A stretch of DNA of 7,356 bases from an uncultured Rickettsiales bacterium (GCA_948744995.1 CAPZCD010000004.1:25785-33140), one strand, 5' to 3'. Shown: positions 1-6,876, numbered from the stretch's first letter. A program made the numbers and translations. The notes: generated by a model not told the origin, from the letters alone.

Positions 1-3000
1 TTTCAATTACTGAATTTTCAGCACCATAACTCTTAGAGGTTATATCTCTGTTAATGTTTTTATTCTTCCTTAGATTTGGATCTGTCAAGTATTTCTTCAT
101 ATTTTCTATTACATAATCATCTAATTCTTCTACATCTTCTATCTCATAACTACCATCATCCTTAGCTACCGTTTTTTTGAAACGGTCCGCATTTTCTTTA
201 CCAAATAAATTAGCAACTGTCTTCTTCTTAGTATTTTTTAGCATCTTTAATATATCATTCTTATTTCCAGATTTTATAGCCTCTTTTAGTAGATCTTCAT
301 TTGATTTTCCATAATCATCCGAAAATATATCATAATTCAGATCTTCCATACCCGGCTTCATATATTCATTAGCTTGATATTTTGTTAGGTAATCTCTTAA
401 ATTTTCAATTTTTTTACTATCAAGTTCATCAATTCTACTCATTATATCACTAACCATTTCTTTTCCGAAAATTTTCTCAGCTGTATATTTATCCATAGTT
501 TTTAGTTGTTTTTTAAAACCTTTACCAGTAACTTTACTTAATAAAATATTGGTCTCACTCTTATTTTTACTATTCGACCATACACCTCTTATTCGCTCAA
601 GTGTGTCTGACCATTCGCTACTTTTTTTCGCCCTATCTTTATAGATTTCCACATTATCAAGTAATCCTTGAACTTTATCACCAGCTATAGGTACTGCCGT
701 AAAAGGCGCTAAAAGGTCCGCAGCTTTAGCCAAACTTTGTTTAGCTCCTTCCTTATCTCCCGATAAAGCTTGAACCCCAGCTTTAAGCGGCATAGTTAGT
801 TTTTTGCCCAAATCGAGTACATTTCTAGTTACGCCTTTCTCTAAATCAAAAACCTTTTTTGTTCCTTTTAGTAAATCAGATTCATTTTGTATTGCTGCCA
901 ACCCCATATTTTTACCAAACTCCTTAAATTGATTATCGATGCTAAACTCACCAGAAGCAGCTGCGGCCATAGCATTTTTTCCTCCGCTGTTTGCGGTAGC
1001 ACCATCTATAGTTAAAATAGAATTTATTATGTTCATAACTTCTCTCAGCAGTGTATCAAACATAAAAATAAGAGCTGCAGTTATAAGTATATTTATTACA
1101 TAATGGATAAAATAATTATCCGGTAAACCTTCTATAGACACCGCCAAAAAATTATTTAGTATCTTTTTTATTAGTTCAAAAAACCAATTACCTCTTATAA
1201 AATCATTAAAACTGGAAACTCCGATTTTATCATCAACATCAGGGAATAATTTGTCTCCCAATCCTTTAAAACAAACCTTATAGTTCAGTAGCTGCTTTAT
1301 AAAGTTATTTATAATCGACGTACAGAAATAAAATGCCGTAAAAAAGCCTATCAGTTCAAGACTTTTTGATAGAATAAATTTCACCCAATTCTGAAAAATA
1401 TAGCTAGTTTCTTTGAAAAGAACAAACAGAATAAACAGTGGTGCCAAAGGTAAAGCTAGAGTAAATTGCAAAAGAACGAATATAAATGGTACTATTGATT
1501 GTACTAATTTATACACATAAAATAGTAATACCAGAAAAGTTCCAATGGATATAATTAGACCAGCTCCAAAAGTCTGTGTAAAGTTGAAAGCAAATCCCAA
1601 TACTTTTGAAAGTATTACTTTGTTTGTAAAAAAGTTCAATATTTCATCAACTATCGCAAAATTCCTTGATAAAGATTTTATTTCATTGGCATATTTTAGA
1701 CCACCAGTTAACGCTATAGCATTATCATTAAAATTATTAGAGAAGACGCCAGCAATCATATCTATAATACCTATAGTACCATCTATAACAGAGCTAAGTA
1801 TTAGCTCACTAAAAAATGAAAATGCTGCAGGTGTTAGGAAAATAGCAACTACAACAAACTTAACAAGAGTAATCATTAGATCTTTATTATTTACAACACT
1901 CTTATCATTTCTATCTTTCTTAAAACCAAATATAACTCTATAGCCATAGTATACCACATAAAGCATAAGTACAGCCTTAGCGAAAAGAGCAAAACTACTA
2001 CTCAAAACATTATTAAATATTCGGGCCACCATTCCATCGCTTCTTTTTCCCTCTTTGTTCGGAGTTCCTAACAGATAAAATTCAACTTCTTTAATTTTTT
2101 GCTCTATAAGATCGGCATCGTCAAACTCAATTCCGGAAATTATTTCTATTCTATAAAAACCACTGTTATTCTCATAAAATTTATCCAATATCAACATTTT
2201 TATCATTTCGCCATATTCATATTTAATGTTTTGTACATTCTGCATATTCTTGTATAGAGTTTTTGGTCCATATTGGAAATAGGATCTGTAGCTTCTACTT
2301 TCCTCACCATCCATACTTTTCGAAATTTGATAACAGGCTTGCATGAATTTAGTTATGGAGTTAGAAACTATGAAGCCATAACTTATATTTTTACGAAATT
2401 CATTAATTTCAACGTTATTATCCCGATGTTCCCTTAATCTCTCCTCTAATTTCTTTTCATGTACTCCTATATTATAAATTATCTGATTTTCAGTTTCTAC
2501 CAATATATCCTTATCATATTCTGATTCTTCAGATTTCCATTTTGAATTACTATAATTTTGCATATAACCATCAGGGTCTGAATAGTAGCTTACAGAAAAA
2601 TAATTCGTTATAAAATCGGACATTTTATAATTTTTGCTATTTCCTTCTCCATATTTTGTTATGACATAATTTCTGTTTAAGCTATCACCTTTTAAAGCTT
2701 TTCCATTAAACCAATGGGCTTTATTGCATATTAGTTTGTCAGCTTTTAGATGGTGATAAGCAGTTGGTTCAGTCCTGCCATTCAAGCCAAATGAAGCCAT
2801 ATATAATCCAACACCACCAGCAAGCCAACACTCCTTTTGTCTTTCTGGTGGTTCTTCAATACCTTCTATAATTGTCATATTATTTTTTGGATCTTTAGTT
2901 GGCGTTTTTATGCCAGCGTAATAATTTCTAATGTAATAAAACTCATTCTCTTCTTCTTTATTACTAAATCTAAGAGATTGTCCGCCAATATTGGATATAG

Positions 3001-3466
3001 TATATTTTTCCACAGCACAGATAAAATTACTATCGGGCTTATAGGTATTAAAATGTGATTGGCTCAAATCACCAAACCACGGTATCCACTCACCTGTTAT
3101 GTTTATGATTATAGGATCACCATTTAGAGTCATATTAAGATCTGTTGGAACAACCTTTTGGGTAAATTCATTATGTTTATAGTCATTTTTTAATGTATAT
3201 TGGTTCTCATCTGAAGGCTTTGCATTAATAGCATTCGTTTTACCGCCAAATTCATCTGCTTCTATACAAGTTCCTTTCAAAAGTTTACAATAGGAAGCAT
3301 TCATTACAATTATAAGTATGATGTATACAACTAAAATAATTACACCAGCAATAATAACTTTCTTGGCAACTTTAGCAATTGATTTACCAGCTTGTACAGC
3401 AACAATCCTTATTGTATTTCCTAACTTTTTAGAAGAATCTTTTAAAAAATTTAATCTATAACCCAC
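1..3466 (-). CDS. virB6: VirB6-like (TrbL/VirB6 family) type IV secretion inner-membrane protein, C-terminus cut by window edge
   Basis: The frame is open for 1155 codons and runs off the left edge, so it is partial only because of the window. I start it at GTG 3466, which has AAAGG six bases upstream. The TTG two codons earlier sits too close to that ribosome site, and two TAA codons precede it. Layout: basic N-terminus, one membrane helix (about 37-54), a large domain (55-480), a polytopic core (about 487-805), then a charged, probably helical tail (815 onward). The core carries the family-like stretch PLAPLFILFVLF (673-684) followed by an FxNW motif (691-694). The N-terminal domain has TGEW (124-127) and CW (213-214), patterns I remember from Rickettsiales VirB6 paralogues. 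VirB6 proteins help form the inner-membrane channel of VirB/D4 secretion systems. By the positive-inside rule the 55-480 domain should be periplasmic. Which of the several Rickettsiales VirB6 copies this is cannot be told. Confidence 0.87.
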   Translation of the reverse strand, partial: MGYRLNFLKDSSKKLGNTIRIVAVQAGKSIAKVAKKVIIAGVIILVVYIILIIVMNASYCKLLKGTCIEADEFGGKTNAINAKPSDENQYTLKNDYKHNEFTQKVVPTDLNMTLNGDPIIINITGEWIPWFGDLSQSHFNTYKPDSNFICAVEKYTISNIGGQSLRFSNKEEENEFYYIRNYYAGIKTPTKDPKNNMTIIEGIEEPPERQKECWLAGGVGLYMASFGLNGRTEPTAYHHLKADKLICNKAHWFNGKALKGDSLNRNYVITKYGEGNSKNYKMSDFITNYFSVSYYSDPDGYMQNYSNSKWKSEESEYDKDILVETENQIIYNIGVHEKKLEERLREHRDNNVEINEFRKNISYGFIVSNSITKFMQACYQISKSMDGEESRSYRSYFQYGPKTLYKNMQNVQNIKYEYGEMIKMLILDKFYENNSGFYRIEIISGIEFDDADLIEQKIKEVEFYLLGTPNKEGKRSDGMVARIFNNVLSSSFALFAKAVLMLYVVYYGYRVIFGFKKDRNDKSVVNNKDLMITLVKFVVVAIFLTPAAFSFFSELILSSVIDGTIGIIDMIAGVFSNNFNDNAIALTGGLKYANEIKSLSRNFAIVDEILNFFTNKVILSKVLGFAFNFTQTFGAGLIISIGTFLVLLFYVYKLVQSIVPFIFVLLQFTLALPLAPLFILFVLFKETSYIFQNWVKFILSKSLELIGFFTAFYFCTSIINNFIKQLLNYKVCFKGLGDKLFPDVDDKIGVSSFNDFIRGNWFFELIKKILNNFLAVSIEGLPDNYFIHYVINILITAALIFMFDTLLREVMNIINSILTIDGATANSGGKNAMAAAASGEFSIDNQFKEFGKNMGLAAIQNESDLLKGTKKVFDLEKGVTRNVLDLGKKLTMPLKAGVQALSGDKEGAKQSLAKAADLLAPFTAVPIAGDKVQGLLDNVEIYKDRAKKSSEWSDTLERIRGVWSNSKNKSETNILLSKVTGKGFKKQLKTMDKYTAEKIFGKEMVSDIMSRIDELDSKKIENLRDYLTKYQANEYMKPGMEDLNYDIFSDDYGKSNEDLLKEAIKSGNKNDILKMLKNTKKKTVANLFGKENADRFKKTVAKDDGSYEIEDVEELDDYVIENMKKYLTDPNLRKNKNINRDITSKSYGAENSVIE

Positions 3467-3491
3467 AGCCAACCTTTATTAATTTTGAATA

Positions 3492-3577
3492 TGGTACCCA
3501 TGGCCGGACTTGAACCGGCAAGGACCGAAGTCCCACAGATTTTAAGTCTGTTATGTCTACCATTCCATCACATGGGC
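3492..3577 (-). tRNA. trnL: tRNA-Leu (anticodon UAA)
   Basis: The minus strand folds as a class II (long variable arm) tRNA of 86 nt including an encoded CCA. The acceptor arms are GCCCATG and CATGGGT, with a G1-U72 wobble as in E. coli tRNA-Leu(UAA), followed by A73 and CCA. The anticodon stem is ACAGA/TCTGT around the loop CTTAAAA, which puts TAA at positions 34-36 (plus coordinates 3542-3544). The T arm is GCCGG TTCAAGT CCGGC, and the variable arm is a short GGGACTTCGGTCC hairpin. It decodes UUA, expected to be a heavily used codon in so AT-rich a genome. Its 3' end is only 25 nt from the VirB6-like start on the same strand. No partial copy of its 3' end, which would mark an integrated element, was seen in the window. 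Confidence 0.97.
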
Positions 3578-3595
3578 TAAAACAACATAAAATTC

Positions 3596-3624
3596 ATAAT
3601 AATAGAATAATAAATAAAAAACAA
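3596..3624 (-). promoter_or_regulatory. Candidate sigma-70 promoter for tRNA-Leu and the VirB6-like gene
   Basis: On the minus strand TTGTTT (3624-3619) lies 17 bases before TATTAT (3601-3596), about 19 bases ahead of the tRNA 5' end. Position and spacing fit a tRNA promoter. The region is very AT-rich, so a chance match is possible. No separate promoter fits in the 25 nt between tRNA and VirB6-like gene, so this one probably serves both. Confidence 0.5.
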
Positions 3625-3734
3625 TCGTTAGGAAAATTAAATTTTTTTGAGATTTCTACCTAAACAGTTTTATTTTAAATCTTTATGCGCACAAAAACAC
3701 ATAATTATCATAAAAACTATATCATAATGTTGGT

Positions 3735-3762
3735 AATGTTATCATCAACGTATAATAACATT
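3735..3762. repeat. 8-bp inverted repeat in the divergent intergenic region
   Basis: AATGTTAT (3735-3742) and ATAACATT (3755-3762) are exact inverted copies separated by 12 bases. They lie about 76 bases upstream of the Myb-gene -35 box and could be a protein-binding site or a weak hairpin. No function can be assigned. Bases 3625-3734 contain no reading frame, RNA gene or convincing signal. Confidence 0.4.
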
Positions 3763-3809
3763 GATAATTCTGTCCATAAAAGGTTTAAAAATAAACTGTT
3801 TAAATGGTA

Positions 3810-3877
3810 ATCCTAGAAAATTCCACAAAAAAACCTATTGAAATAATTTAAAAATTTAGTATAATCATCCTAGAAAA
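3810..3877 (+). promoter_or_regulatory. 11-bp direct repeats bracketing the Myb-gene promoter (operator candidates)
   Basis: ATCCTAGAAAA occurs identically at 3810-3820 and 3867-3877, 57 bases apart. The first copy is just upstream of the -35 box and the second covers the predicted transcription start. The core ATCCTA recurs at 3884-3889 and, inverted, at 3892-3897 in the leader palindrome. Bracketing of a promoter by identical sites is typical of regulator binding, but no regulator is identified. Confidence 0.45.
3838..3865 (+). promoter_or_regulatory. Near-consensus sigma-70 promoter of the Myb-domain gene
   Basis: TTGAAA (3838-3843) and a perfect TATAAT (3860-3865) are 16 bases apart. Transcription should begin near 3872, leaving a leader of about 60 nt before the ATG at 3933. 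This is the strongest promoter-like sequence I found in the window. Confidence 0.75.
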
Positions 3878-3881
3878 ACTT

Positions 3882-3899
3882 CTATCCTATTTAGGATAG
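3882..3899 (+). promoter_or_regulatory. Palindrome in the leader of the Myb-domain gene
   Basis: CTATCCTA, two bases, then TAGGATAG form a perfect 8-bp-arm palindrome just after the predicted transcription start, followed by TTTTATTAT. It may be a dimeric operator or a leader hairpin. The two-base loop is too tight for a full RNA stem, which favours a DNA-binding site. An attenuator is less likely because the T tract is broken. Confidence 0.5.
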
Positions 3900-3932
3900 T
3901 TTTATTATAGATAATATTATAAAGGTAATTCT

Positions 3933-5489
3933 ATGAAAAATAAGAATAAATTACATTCTAGTGTAACAATATTAGCATTAACTGTAGCTAGTATATTTGG
4001 AGAGTTGTATAGTGTTGATATTAATGCCGCTCCTACTCCTACTCCAACTCCAACTCCACGCCCAAATTATAAAAGAACTAAGTTTACTTCTGAAGAAGAC
4101 GAAAAGTTAAGAGAACTTGTTGAAGTACAAAGAATATCTGATTGGGGGTTAATTGCTAATAATATGCCAGAAAGAAGCCCGAGACAATGTAGAGAAAGAT
4201 ATTTAAATTATCTTTCACCTAATGCCAATGTAGCTCTTTGGACAGTAGAGGAAGATATATTATTATTAGAAAAACGAATAGAATTTGGACCCAAATGGCC
4301 TTCAATAGCTAAGTATTTTCAAAGGAGAAATGAAATAGAATTAAAAAATAGGTATTTATCTATCAAAAATAAGCTAATCCAAAATGGAAAAACAATCCCT
4401 TCATCAATATTAGAAAATTTAGAACAAGCTAATAATCAGCAACAAATATCAGATAATTCATCGTTAAATTACAGGACACCACGAGAATTGGTTGTTTACT
4501 GTTTAGATTCAATTTCACAAACTGAATATAAAAATCAATCGTCACAAGAAATAGAAGATGAAGCTCCCATACAGATACCACAACAAGCATCAATTAATTC
4601 ACCATTAGCTTTTAGACCACCAATGGTAGCACCAGATATTGATCTATCTAATACAAACCCACAAACGGAACATGAAGATAATTTACCAAAAAAGCAAAAA
4701 AGAAGAAAAAATAAGGCTTCAACTTCTAATCTACCACCATTGCCAATCATTAATTTGCAACAAGCATCAATACCAGCGCCTCGAATAAATGTTAATACAC
4801 CACAAGAACAGAGGACACTACAAAATTTTAATGCAGTAATAGAAATTGATTTGACTCCACAAATAATGGAAGATAATGAAATTCCAACTTTTCATTTGTT
4901 ACCAACAACGCCAGATTTGATTCCACAAATTGAGAATAGAAACCAATTATCACATACAAGAAGAGAAGAAATAGAAGATCAAACTTTAACTTTTGATCCA
5001 ATATTAACAATGCCAACAATTAATAGACAAGAAAGACCAAATCTATTACCAACTTTTCATTTGCTAGAGGAACCTGATTTTTATTCTTCTAACATGGGCC
5101 CACAAATGAGAAATGAAAATCAATTTCCGGAAAGAGAAAGTGGAGTTCCATCTTTTTATGGACTATCGATACCGCCATTACAGCAACATAGATTATTTGA
5201 CGACTCATTGTTAGCTAATACAAATGATCAAGAAGAAGCTCTTATTATGGGATCCCATAATAGTATTTCTTCAAGACCACAAAGACTATTAGATTTTGAT
5301 GATCTATTGGCACCATCAAATTTTCAACCACAACACAGATTGTTTGATATGTCATTAGATATTGATCCATCATCAACTAATGCAGAAAATCAAGATGAAG
5401 ATTCTTCCGGAAGAAGATTTCCTAGTCTTTTCGATAATAGTAATTCTTTTAGACCCAAGAAATTTCGTGATTTTGATGATTTTCTTTAA
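3933..5489 (+). CDS. Secreted Myb-domain (R2R3-like) protein, candidate nucleus-targeted effector
   Basis: ATG 3933 has AAAGG seven bases upstream and a strong promoter. Residues 1-32 look like a Sec signal peptide (basic start, hydrophobic core 11-25, likely cleavage near INA/AP), followed by Pro-Thr repeats (34-42). Two Myb repeats follow at about 47-97 and 98-148. Compared from memory with c-Myb R2R3 they align without gaps, keeping W71, W103 and W122, with F or Y at the other three tryptophan positions. RQCRERY (84-90) and LKNRY (137-141) are the recognition helices. E88, K138 and N139 match c-Myb DNA-contact residues, R84 replaces a lysine, and L142 replaces an asparagine. PKKQKRRKNK (252-261) is a textbook monopartite nuclear localisation motif. 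The rest is Gln/Asn/Pro-rich and probably disordered, ending in repeats such as LLDFDDLL (452-459) and FRDFDDFL (511-518). What I infer is an exported host-gene regulator acquired from a eukaryote. It might instead stay in the periplasm or bind something other than DNA. No whole-protein family is recognised. Confidence 0.9.
   Translation: MKNKNKLHSSVTILALTVASIFGELYSVDINAAPTPTPTPTPRPNYKRTKFTSEEDEKLRELVEVQRISDWGLIANNMPERSPRQCRERYLNYLSPNANVALWTVEEDILLLEKRIEFGPKWPSIAKYFQRRNEIELKNRYLSIKNKLIQNGKTIPSSILENLEQANNQQQISDNSSLNYRTPRELVVYCLDSISQTEYKNQSSQEIEDEAPIQIPQQASINSPLAFRPPMVAPDIDLSNTNPQTEHEDNLPKKQKRRKNKASTSNLPPLPIINLQQASIPAPRINVNTPQEQRTLQNFNAVIEIDLTPQIMEDNEIPTFHLLPTTPDLIPQIENRNQLSHTRREEIEDQTLTFDPILTMPTINRQERPNLLPTFHLLEEPDFYSSNMGPQMRNENQFPERESGVPSFYGLSIPPLQQHRLFDDSLLANTNDQEEALIMGSHNSISSRPQRLLDFDDLLAPSNFQPQHRLFDMSLDIDPSSTNAENQDEDSSGRRFPSLFDNSNSFRPKKFRDFDDFL
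4032..4058 (+). repeat. Hexanucleotide repeat encoding a Pro-Thr linker
   Basis: CCTACT and CCAACT units alternate for four and a half copies, encoding PTPTPTPTP directly after the predicted signal-peptide cleavage site. Such linkers commonly separate an export signal from a folded domain. Slippage of six-base units would change linker length without breaking the frame. Confidence 0.7.
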
Positions 5490-5520
5490 TAATCCATATA
5501 GAAATATATAAAAAAGATAT

Positions 5521-5557
5521 AAGGAAGTTATTTTTAATATTTATAAATAACTTCCTT
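5521..5557. terminator. Stem-loop between convergent genes, probable terminator
   Basis: AAGGAAGTTATTT (5521-5533) and AAATAACTTCCTT (5545-5557) form a perfect 13-bp stem with an 11-base loop. It lies 31 bases after the Myb-gene stop (tandem TAA TAA) and 146 bases beyond the portal stop on the other strand. Read on minus, the stem is followed closely by a run of Ts (complement of the A run near 5509-5516). Read on plus there is no T run, so it looks like a better terminator for the portal transcript. Bases 5558-5703 hold nothing else I can support. Confidence 0.7.
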
Positions 5558-5703
5558 GTTAAGAGAATATCAATTAATTATTAACCTATATTTTTATTTA
5601 AACTTTATAAGTAATGGCTATAAATTTATTTTCCACCTTAATCTGTAAAATACATGGTATTCTTAAAGTAAAATAACAAACCAATATTCACACTCTGATA
5701 ACT

Positions 5704-6876
5704 TTAATTCATACTCAAAATATTCTTTTTTTCTTCATCAGTCAAAAATGAACTATTATTAACTATATTCCAAAAATTTTCTTTTCTTACCGACAGAGGA
5801 GAAATTTCATTTTTATTATAAATAATTTCAAAATTACCCTCAAACATAGGCATTAACCAGTTATTTAGATTATCCAGAACATTATCTATAGCAGGCAAAA
5901 TTGTTTGTTCCCACAAGAACAACCTAGCTTCAGCCATATTATTGTAGGTGTTATCGCCCGGTATACCAATCAATTGTGATGGAACTCCAAAAGATAGAGC
6001 TATATCTCGAGCAGTGCTATGCTTCATTTCCAAAAAATCCATCTCTTTTGGACTTAAACTTATTTCTTTCCAATCCAATCCACCTTCAAGTAAAAGCGGT
6101 TTTCCAGCATTAACACTACCGGAAAATTCTTCATTCAGCTGTTCCTTAAGCCTTTCAAACTGATTATCAGTTAAAAAGCCGTTATTATCGGCATCATTCT
6201 TAACTATCAGAGCACCACAAGGTTTTGCTCCATTCTGCAAAATAGCCTGATTCCATTTTGATGCCTCGTTGTGTTGATCTATAGAATATGCAGCCGGTTC
6301 AACCTGTGATAATCCATACCAATCATTCGTCGGGTGAAAATTCTTTATATGCAAAATTTCAGATTTTCCATTTATTTGATTGATCTTGAATATAGTCTCG
6401 CTATTATTGACTCTGTATTTATAACCAACAGGCATACTATTATTACCAACCAGAACTGTAACCCTATCAGGTCTCAAGATATATAATTCCTGTGGATTGG
6501 CATATTTAGAATTTCTAGTAAATATAGCTTCTATAAATACGTTACCGGAAATGAGCTTGTGAGCGTATATCGTTTCAAAAAAATCCGTTTGACCAAGAAG
6601 AGGATTTGGCCTTTTTAATAGGTTCATTATGCTATGATTATCAACAATTTCCCCATTATCTTTGTTTCTTACGTGAATTTTTACTGAAGAAGCGCTTTTG
6701 GTTATAATGCTTATACATCTGTTAGCTATGACATTTTTGACGTATGATTCTTCGGCAAGACGGACGTAGTTTCTGTCAGTCCAAACGGCTTTGCCTATGT
6801 CCTGATAGTAGGATCTTGCCGAGGGTAATTTATTATTACTTTTTTCTTCTTTTTTCTTGGAAAAAATGCTAAACAT
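5704..6876 (-). CDS. HK97-family phage/GTA portal protein
   Basis: Portal proteins form the ring at one capsid vertex through which DNA is packed and ejected. This 390-residue protein (from ATG 6876) is near the usual length of HK97-type and GTA portals. Family-like stretches in order are NPLLGQTDFF (91-100), ILRPDRV (133-139), DWYGLSQVEPA (185-195), FGVPSQLIGIPGD (296-308) and EARLFLWEQTILPAID (316-331). A TTG four codons upstream (6888) is an alternative start. Neither has a clear ribosome site, but MFSIFSKKK is the usual kind of portal N-terminus. The frame is intact to its TAA stop. No terminase, prohead protease or capsid gene is beside it: downstream is the convergent Myb gene, upstream more than 400 bases without a gene. 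Scattered GTA genes are known in Rickettsiales, so this fits a dispersed GTA or a prophage remnant. Confidence 0.92.
   Translation of the reverse strand: MFSIFSKKKEEKSNNKLPSARSYYQDIGKAVWTDRNYVRLAEESYVKNVIANRCISIITKSASSVKIHVRNKDNGEIVDNHSIMNLLKRPNPLLGQTDFFETIYAHKLISGNVFIEAIFTRNSKYANPQELYILRPDRVTVLVGNNSMPVGYKYRVNNSETIFKINQINGKSEILHIKNFHPTNDWYGLSQVEPAAYSIDQHNEASKWNQAILQNGAKPCGALIVKNDADNNGFLTDNQFERLKEQLNEEFSGSVNAGKPLLLEGGLDWKEISLSPKEMDFLEMKHSTARDIALSFGVPSQLIGIPGDNTYNNMAEARLFLWEQTILPAIDNVLDNLNNWLMPMFEGNFEIIYNKNEISPLSVRKENFWNIVNNSSFLTDEEKKNILSMN

Noticed and set aside
1545..1943. Plus-strand open frame of 132 codons
   Set aside because: It lies wholly opposite the membrane core of the VirB6-like gene, has no ribosome site, and its hydrophobic composition mirrors that region.
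2837..3058. Plus-strand open frame of 73 codons
   Set aside because: Antisense to the VirB6-like N-terminal domain, with an aromatic-rich translation typical of a shadow frame and no start signals.
3470..3472. TTG as start of the VirB6-like gene
   Set aside because: It directly abuts the AAAGG site; the GTG two codons on has the usual six-base spacing.
3492..3577. tRNA-Leu as an attachment site of an integrated element
   Set aside because: No repeated copy of the tRNA 3' end and no integrase gene are visible in the window, and a secretion gene directly follows the tRNA.
3662..3801. Distant inverted words AAACAGT (3662-3668) and ACTGTTT (3795-3801)
   Set aside because: Seven bases about 125 apart in AT-rich sequence are expected by chance.
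4535..5019. Two minus-strand frames (4535-4750 and 4828-5019)
   Set aside because: Antisense to the repetitive Gln/Asn/Pro-rich part of the Myb gene; biased codons there keep stops rare on the other strand.
5948..6163. Plus-strand frame of 71 codons
   Set aside because: Antisense to the conserved C-terminal blocks of the portal gene, with no ribosome site and no recognisable domain.
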